The notes under the pieces are model-generated. The model saw only the letters and a program-made list of their open reading frames with translations, had not been told where the DNA came from and ran no database searches. Of a DNA stretch of 64,000 nucleotides, positions 58,327 to 64,000 are shown one piece after another. The stretch's first letter is position 1. Each line of letters begins with the position of its first letter. This stretch comes from Owenia fusiformis (taxonomy: Eukaryota; Annelida; Polychaeta; Sabellida; Oweniidae): assembly GCA_903813345.2 (NCBI GenBank), contig CAIIXF020000001.1, forward strand, positions 38,535,366-38,599,365. Reading direction: 5' to 3'. The position numbers were made by a program, and so were the translations under genes.

Positions 58327-59426
58327 CGAGGGGTGATCCAAAAGTCTTGGACGCCTTACTCTAATTTTGTTGGTTTTTGAGAAAATTACTTCAAACTTTC
58401 CAATAATAAAGATCAACAACCTAACTACTTTGTGTATTAATTTCATTGAGAAATGATATGTTTTATGTAGTTTTCTAGACAGTTTTTAATATGGGGTCCC
58501 TGCCACCCGGAACGGTATTCACACATGACAACTTTCAGCCTTAAATGTTGCCGACATTTGACTTGTTTCGCAAGTCTTGACCACTGTCTTTCTTTGAATT
58601 GTGAATGTTAAACCATGTTAGTTTACTTCCTTTCTTCTAGGCAACCATTTAATTGTATTTTAATTATAATGTCACATATGACAATGATTATACATGTCAA
58701 ATTCTAAGAAAATGAGATCAGACAAGCAACCCTCATTCTGGTATCATTTTTGCTCCAAAATGGCTGCTGAAATGCAGAACATGAAAGAAATCAAAGTGGA
58801 ACAAAGAATACTACAAAAAATTATCACTATTATTGACCTTTAGCAGCTACCATAATGTCATATGCACAATACAGTCTAGATATGGCTCCGTGTGATTTTC
58901 TTCCTTTTCTCGAAGTTGAAAGGAGGGTTGAAAGAAAATGTTTTTTTACTCATTGGATGAGGTTTAGAGTAGCACTCCAGCAGCATTTGTATCACATGAG
59001 GAATGGCGGTTTCATAAATGTCTTCCATTCATTTGTAAAGCGGTATGAAAGATGGGATCAAATTTGTGGAAAATATGTTGAAAAGTAGGTCTTAATAGGT
59101 GAAGATGCTGATGGCAGATGACACTCAGATTGAAAATCGGAAAATCTCTCATATAATGACTGGTGTTAGGTTGTGCAACTGCACCTAAAGTATTTGCCAT
59201 ATTATAACAGTTGTGACGTGATTTGCTATATTTAAATACCGTTCCGGGTGGCAGAGACCCAGTGTTAAAAAATCTTTACCAAAAAGCTAAAGTATATTAT
59301 TTTCTGTTGAAACTTATACACAAAGTTGTTAAGATGTTGATCTTTATTATCTGAAAGTTTCGTGCAATTATATTAGAAAATAGCAAAGTTAGAGCGGGGC
59401 GTCCAAGACTTTTGGATCACCCCTCG
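58327..59426 (-). mobile_element. decayed mariner-family transposon, 1.1 kb, TA target sites
   Basis: Both ends carry the perfect 29-bp inverted repeat CGAGGGGTGATCCAAAAGTC..GGACGCC, each directly flanked by TA (58325-58326 and 59427-59428). The similarity of the two ends continues inward for about 190 bp (GATCAACA, CTTTGTGTAT, CTGCCACCCGGAACGGTATT at 58501 versus its inverse at 59237). The interior holds a broken transposase remnant read on the plus strand. Length and ends fit Tc1/mariner elements. Confidence 0.9.
58855..59088 (+). pseudogene. mariner transposase C-terminal remnant
   Basis: SLDMAPCDFLPF corresponds to the SPDLAPCDFFLF segment that holds the last catalytic Asp of mariner (DD34D) transposases. 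Downstream, FVKRYERWDQICGKYVEK matches the usual WVKRWEKCI-like tail. The N-terminal DNA-binding part and first catalytic residues are not visible, so the copy is inactive. Confidence 0.75.
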
Positions 59427-60159
59427 TAAACATTTTAATTTGTATATTGCAGGCTATTTACAGTTGTTGACTGTTATCAATAAAATGTCCAATTAACTCT
59501 TTCGAATCATCACTTATACTTTCACAAACAGGAAAATAAATGTGATTAAAAAAATAGTCTATATGTATAAACATAATATAATACAGATATACTTGTGGTA
59601 ACATGTGCAGTCCCTCACATTCAAGTTTTCTTGACAAAAAGTTTAGTATGATTAGTCAATAAATGAATAATATGGCAAAAATAGGCCAAGTGAAGTCTAT
59701 GGCAAGGATAGGCCAAGTGCAGTCCATGTGGATACCTGGTAAAGTGTAGTCCATGTGGATATTCGGTACTACAAGACGGTCCTAGTGAGCAATATTGTCT
59801 ACACAGAAATGGTCCGAAACATTTTTAAATGTTTGTGTATATATATATATATACAAATGAATGTAGATTATTTTGAGGAATAAATGTATGACTAAATATC
59901 CTTTGGTGTATACAATATATTGAGTTTCTTTACTGGGAAGGATTGAATATGTGATTTATACTTAGGGTATATGATATTTTCCAGTATGACCAGGTGAATA
60001 GATTCTAATATGTGGTCAACCAGTTGAAAACAATTTTTGAGGAGGAATTTTTCAATATCAATTATATCCCCTGGTGTTATTCACCAGGCATAAGAGTATC
60101 ATGGCATATTCAATTTAACTTCAGCCTTTAAACAGACTGATTTTTGTCTACAAACAACC
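59427..60159. other. gene-less spacer
   Basis: A tandem-like phrase GGCCAAGTGAAGTCTATGGC / GGCCAAGTGCAGTCCATGTG (59682-59750) and a short TATATA tract at 59839 are the only structure seen. Confidence 0.45.
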
Positions 60160-60530
60160 TTGACTAATACAGTGAAGGACTGGCTGTTGAATGAGCTATA
60201 TATTTTGATCACTACGCTATAGAATTCATGACATCTTTCCTGTAGCACCTTTCTCTATATACTGTATCTTCATCTCTATAGAGTCACTTCAAGTCTATAC
60301 TCCCATCTATACTGTGGCACTCCCGGGGGGGGCACATCATTCTATATACTATAGTCCATATGGTATCTTCATCACTATAGAATTCAATTCTGTCCTATGG
60401 CACCTCTCTCTATACAATACAATGTATATCTTCATCACTATAAACTTAATTTTGTTGGTCCTGAAGCACTGTTCTCTAATCTCTATATATCTTCATCACT
60501 ATAGAATTCTTGTCTATCCAGTGGCAACTG
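60160..60530 (-). repeat. degenerate ~100-bp tandem repeat overlapping the end of the TBC1D2-like coding region
   Basis: On the minus strand GAATTCTATAGTGATGAAGA-like cores occur at about 60490-60515, 60420-60445 (diverged), 60365-60390 and more weakly near 60270, each next to GTGCC or GTGCTTCAGG-like sequence. The first copy encodes the last residues of the protein (EFYSDEDI) and its stop codon; the others lie in the 3' UTR. Confidence 0.6.
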
Positions 60531-63500
60531 TGTTGATTTGAAGTCCTCTCTCAAAGCATCAAGTTCTTCAAGTTCCATCTTTAAAAGAAAATCAATGTTC
60601 TTAAGTTTCCTCAGATATTGATAATTATATATAATCACACATATACCATATTATCATATACAATTGTCTGTTCATGTATAATTTTGTCTCTTTATTTCAG
60701 AGATATTGTCTACAAGCCTATATTCAGCTTTTGCCAAGGGGGTTTACTTTTTTAAAAATTCCGGGGGAGGTCATTCGACCTGAAAAATCTTTTACTTGAA
60801 TGGTGTAAAACTATTTGATTTAAAAAAAGTTTAGGTCAGGGGGATTTGCTTGCACCCACTGGACCGGTGTAAAAGGGTAGGAGGTCCTATTAATTTATGG
60901 TCCTACTCTCCATTGATTTATATGGTGACCTCTTTGTGGTCTTTCCCTTATTATCTTATACACAATCAGGGCCAGTAAGGGCCTTTAAAAGGGGGACCAT
61001 AATTTCTTTCACACCGGCACTGGCTACAGGCATGATCTAGGAGTTCTAGTATATGGCTTACATGTCGTCGCATGAGAATAACTTTGTACTATCTCACATT
61101 TTTACGGAACTGAGAAATCAAGGTTTGAAAGTTTAGAGGTCTATATCTTACTTAGTATTGCTATGTGAAACTTGATTTTTTGTATGTCACCTGGTCTCAC
61201 CCTAGAGATATTTTATATGAAATATCATACCTTGAAACAATTTACAAGATCCTTTTTTAAAACTATGGAAATGGAGTTGATACAATTTCCCACTGGAATA
61301 ACAGCTTATTTCTAATTTCAAATTGTCATATCTGATATCAACTGTTTCAACCAATCAGCTCTCTAAGAATTGGTCATGTGACTTGCAAAACTTGGAGTTA
61401 TAACAATCTTATATTAAAACAAAGTATGCCAATATGCATGTTATTGTATCTAGAATGAAAAATAATGTTTTGCTTTGTAAAAAAATCTTCAAAAACCAAA
61501 GAATATTATTTAATAAAATAAAGAAAATTCAATTTATAAAACTTTAAAATCAATTTCTCAAATAAGTACAATTATTTCTTAATTTTGGAATCTCAGGACA
61601 CCCTTCAAAAAGAATTTATTGCCTTTGAAACTAAGGCAGAAGTACAATGCCTTGAAACCAATGATGCCAATATGGTCCCCCACATATTTCCCTCGGTATA
61701 AACCCTGTAGCCTAAACCTCCCAGCACATTACAATGTAGGTCCTAAGGGCCGGTCCGCTGGTCATTATCAGGTTATTTTTGATACAGACCAGTTGATTCT
61801 TTCACCGGGTATAGGAGAATAACATTGCAACTGGTCCGTAATTCCATTTTGACCAGCAGGTTTCAGATCCTTAGGGCCTAAGACATAACCAATTTTTATT
61901 ACATGCACATGGAAGAAATTTGAAAATAGAAAAATAATTTCTAATTAATTTTAGATTAATGAAAGGGATGAAACCTCGATTTAGGTAATCAAATTTTGTT
62001 CATTGGGATGCAGCTATCACTATCCATTCATTTTTTGTTGTTTGCTACTTTGTGGAGTACAATTGGGAATTGAAGCAATTGTAGAAGTGGAGACTAAGAG
62101 TGGCTCTTTTTAAAGAAATTGAACCAATTTGTTACTTTTCCAAAAGAAAATGTAGATGATCTAAAAACAATGATCCAAAAAAATGCAGAAGAAAGGACAA
62201 ATCTGAAAAACATACTAGTAAATAACTAAAAAGATCCCAGATGTTCAGTGAAAATTTTAAAGTAAATCATAGATGAAGAGAAAATAAAATAAGTGTTTTA
62301 AGGGACTATACTAACATAAAGATAACTCCTTATTGATATAGTGTATGGTCAGTAAAAGTTAAAGCTAGTTTAAATAGATTTAGCTTTTTTTCCACAAACT
62401 ATAAAACATCATTTTGAAAGAGATTTCAATAGTATACAGACAGTGATTGCCTTTGAGCGATGTAGTGCAAAATATGACAGTTACTATTTGTTTTGATTAC
62501 TATATCTAGTATATAACCTATTATTATGTACTCTATTTGAAGAAACAAATAAGTAGTCTTTCATTTTCAACATTTAATGATGACAGCTTCGTATATGCAT
62601 TTCTATTGCATTTGGCCATTCAAACCCCTATAAGACCTGGTAGCAAGGAAGATAAAGGGTACTTTTGACTGCTCACATGATCTAATTAACTGGTCATTTG
62701 TACTTTTCATCTTCCCTGGTAGCAAGGATTTAGGTTTTCGAGGAAATCAGTAATTCTATTTCATATCATGTGGCCATGAATAATCCAATGAGCATCCATA
62801 ATACAAAGAGTAATTGAGGGCATATAATTTGAATATGCATGGGATTACACATACTGTATCATTTTATTTTTTTGATCTACTTGTAATAGTTCTAAAACTA
62901 AACTGAAAGGCCAGGCATGCAAACTGGCATGGTATTGTGTTACAAAACATTATTTCATTCTAGATACAATAACATGCATATTGGCATACTTCGTTTTAAT
63001 ATAAGATTGTTATAACTCCAAGTTTTGCAAGTCACATGACCAATTCTTAGAGAGTTGATTGGTTGAAACAGTTGATATCAGATATGACAATTTGAAATTA
63101 GAAATCAGCTGTTTGTCTGGAGATGGTACAATTTCACACTGAATTCTAGCTTAATGAGAGGGAATTGAGATGGGGCATGTATCTGAGATGAAAGCCTGTG
63201 TTTCAAATAGTAAAATTCCATGTCTATCTCAATTTTTTTGAAAATGGCAGTTAGTACAAAGTTATTCTCACGCGACGATGTATGTTTATTGCTATGTCAG
63301 CAATACATGTACTACTTAATGAGATTTCGTTAGTAAGGAAGATAGTCCTTCCAACATAAAGGTAATGCTTACTTTAACTTGAGACAAATAGCAGCTACGT
63401 TTGGTTGCAATCGCCTTCATAGGGAAGGGATTCAATTCATTGAAGGCTATCTACAAACAAGACAACACAAGGTATTAACAAGCCATATCAGAAAAATGGT

Positions 63501-63780
63501 GACAGATATTGGCTGCAATGAGAAGACTTACTATAATAACATTGTATAGGTGTTTACTAAGTTTTAATGATTCAGTTTCAGTTTCAGATTACTGGGTCGA
63601 ATAAAAATGTTTTCTATGATGAAAACATTAACTATTTACATGTACCTGTGCAATTCTATTGCTATCCACCATATGTTCCCCTATGATGCGCATGTAGCGA
63701 TGTATGGCCATGCTGTCATGTAATTGCAATATTTCATCCTCCTTGTATTTGAAGAAAGCCAGAGCAAACCTGAAGAGCAC
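60483..63780 (-). CDS. TBC1D2/TBC1D2B-like Rab GTPase-activating protein (last three exons)
   Basis: Minus-strand exons are 63780-63646, 63450-63373 and 60578-60483, all phase 0 with AG/GT borders, 102 residues to TAG at 60483-60485. The sequence VLFRFALAFFKYKEDEILQL, IAFNELNPFPMK and MELEELDALREDF matches the end of the TBC domain and the tail of TBC1D2 and TBC1D2B, the latter more closely in the acidic last residues (SDEDI). These proteins stimulate GTP hydrolysis by endosomal Rabs such as Rab7 and Rab22. The PH domain, coiled coil and catalytic Arg/Gln fingers would lie beyond the right edge. The last intron (60579-63372) is occupied largely by a foldback element. Confidence 0.88.
60862..61018. 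mobile_element. ~157-bp inverted-repeat element, CCGGTGT termini
   Basis: GACCGGTGTAAAAGGG on the left and TTCACACCGGC on the right are inverted, with GGAGGTCC..GGTCCTAC.. inside. The flanking GCCAAGGGGG and GGCTACAGGCATG suggest a degraded CAGGCCCGTAGCC-type MITE (60720-61035) around it. Confidence 0.45.
61061..63284. mobile_element. 2.2-kb foldback in the TBC1D2-like gene's last intron
   Basis: The left end CATGTCGTCGCATGAGAATA then ACTTTGTACTA is inverted at the right (TTAGTACAAAGTTATTCTCACGCGACGATG). Strong inner arms 61330-61470 and 62945-63090 include CTAAGAATTGGTCATGTGAC / GTCACATGACCAATTCTTAG and GCATGTTATTGTATCTAGAA / TTCTAGATACAATAACATGC. The centre (61500-62900) is unique AT-rich DNA with a nested element at 61739. 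No transposase is seen. Confidence 0.88.
61739..61884. mobile_element. ~145-bp nested inverted-repeat element
   Basis: GGTCCTAAGGGCCGGTCCGC then TGGTC is mirrored imperfectly by GACCAGCAGGTTTCAGATCC then TTAGGGCCT, and GACCAGTTG pairs with CAACTGGTC inside. The ORF at 61619-61822 is incidental. Confidence 0.55.
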
Positions 63781-64000
63781 CTAAAACAAAATAATCACAC
63801 TTAGGACAGGAAAATTGTTTTTGGTTACCAAGCATGTAGCAAGATTCCTTTTATTTATCAGTAGATTATTTTGTCTGAAATACTATTCTTATATCTGGTT
63901 GTGCATTAGATGGTAAATAAGAACAAATCAAAATCAGATATTTAACTTGAAATACTGGTACAATAACTAATCTTAACATATATACAGTTACAATCTGAGT

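Overview
This is an AT-rich animal nuclear window. Its genes are split by introns with GT..AG ends, and the genes I can identify are metazoan: a PR-domain zinc-finger protein, LZTFL1, eIF4B, a TBC1D2/TBC1D2B-type RabGAP and a CRT-like transporter copy. The long introns and intergenic DNA are packed with foldback and miniature elements. This fits a marine invertebrate (mollusc, echinoderm, hemichordate or similar). The sequence alone does not fix the phylum. All coding models below were built by eye from splice sites, reading phase and family similarity.

Layout. (1) About 585-5561 (+) holds the 3' four exons of a PR/SET-domain gene whose terminal exon carries a seven-finger PLAG-type C2H2 array; upstream exons lie outside the window. 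(2) 5.6-16 kb has no convincing gene. It holds foldback elements, including a nested palindrome of about 7 kb (8284-15249) whose two arms carry inverted arrays of a ~182-bp satellite. (3) 16178-18286 (+) is an intronless ORF for a secreted glycoside-hydrolase-like protein. (4) 21647-33727 (-) is a complete eight-coding-exon LZTFL1. The intron before its seventh coding exon ends in eight tandem copies of a 105-bp unit, and each copy repeats an in-frame splice acceptor. (5) 34022-49934 (+) is a complete 17-coding-exon eIF4B gene of about 802 codons, head-to-head with LZTFL1; 294 bp separate the two start codons. (6) 50-60 kb contains repeats, an intronless, internally deleted CRT-like transporter copy (54313-54984, -), a tRNA-Phe(GAA) gene with a 26-nt insertion at the canonical intron position (56610-56708), and a decayed mariner element with TA target sites (58327-59426). 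(7) 60483-63780 (-) holds the last three coding exons of a TBC1D2/2B-like gene that runs off the right edge.

The genes do not form one pathway. LZTFL1 regulates BBSome and ciliary traffic, eIF4B is a translation factor, TBC1D2-type proteins are Rab GTPase activators, and the PR/zinc-finger gene is a predicted DNA-binding regulator. The most notable items are the PR-domain plus PLAG-finger architecture, the LZTFL1 tandem acceptor array, the intron-bearing tRNA-Phe, the LZTFL1/eIF4B divergent promoter, and the very high density of palindromic (foldback) repeats.
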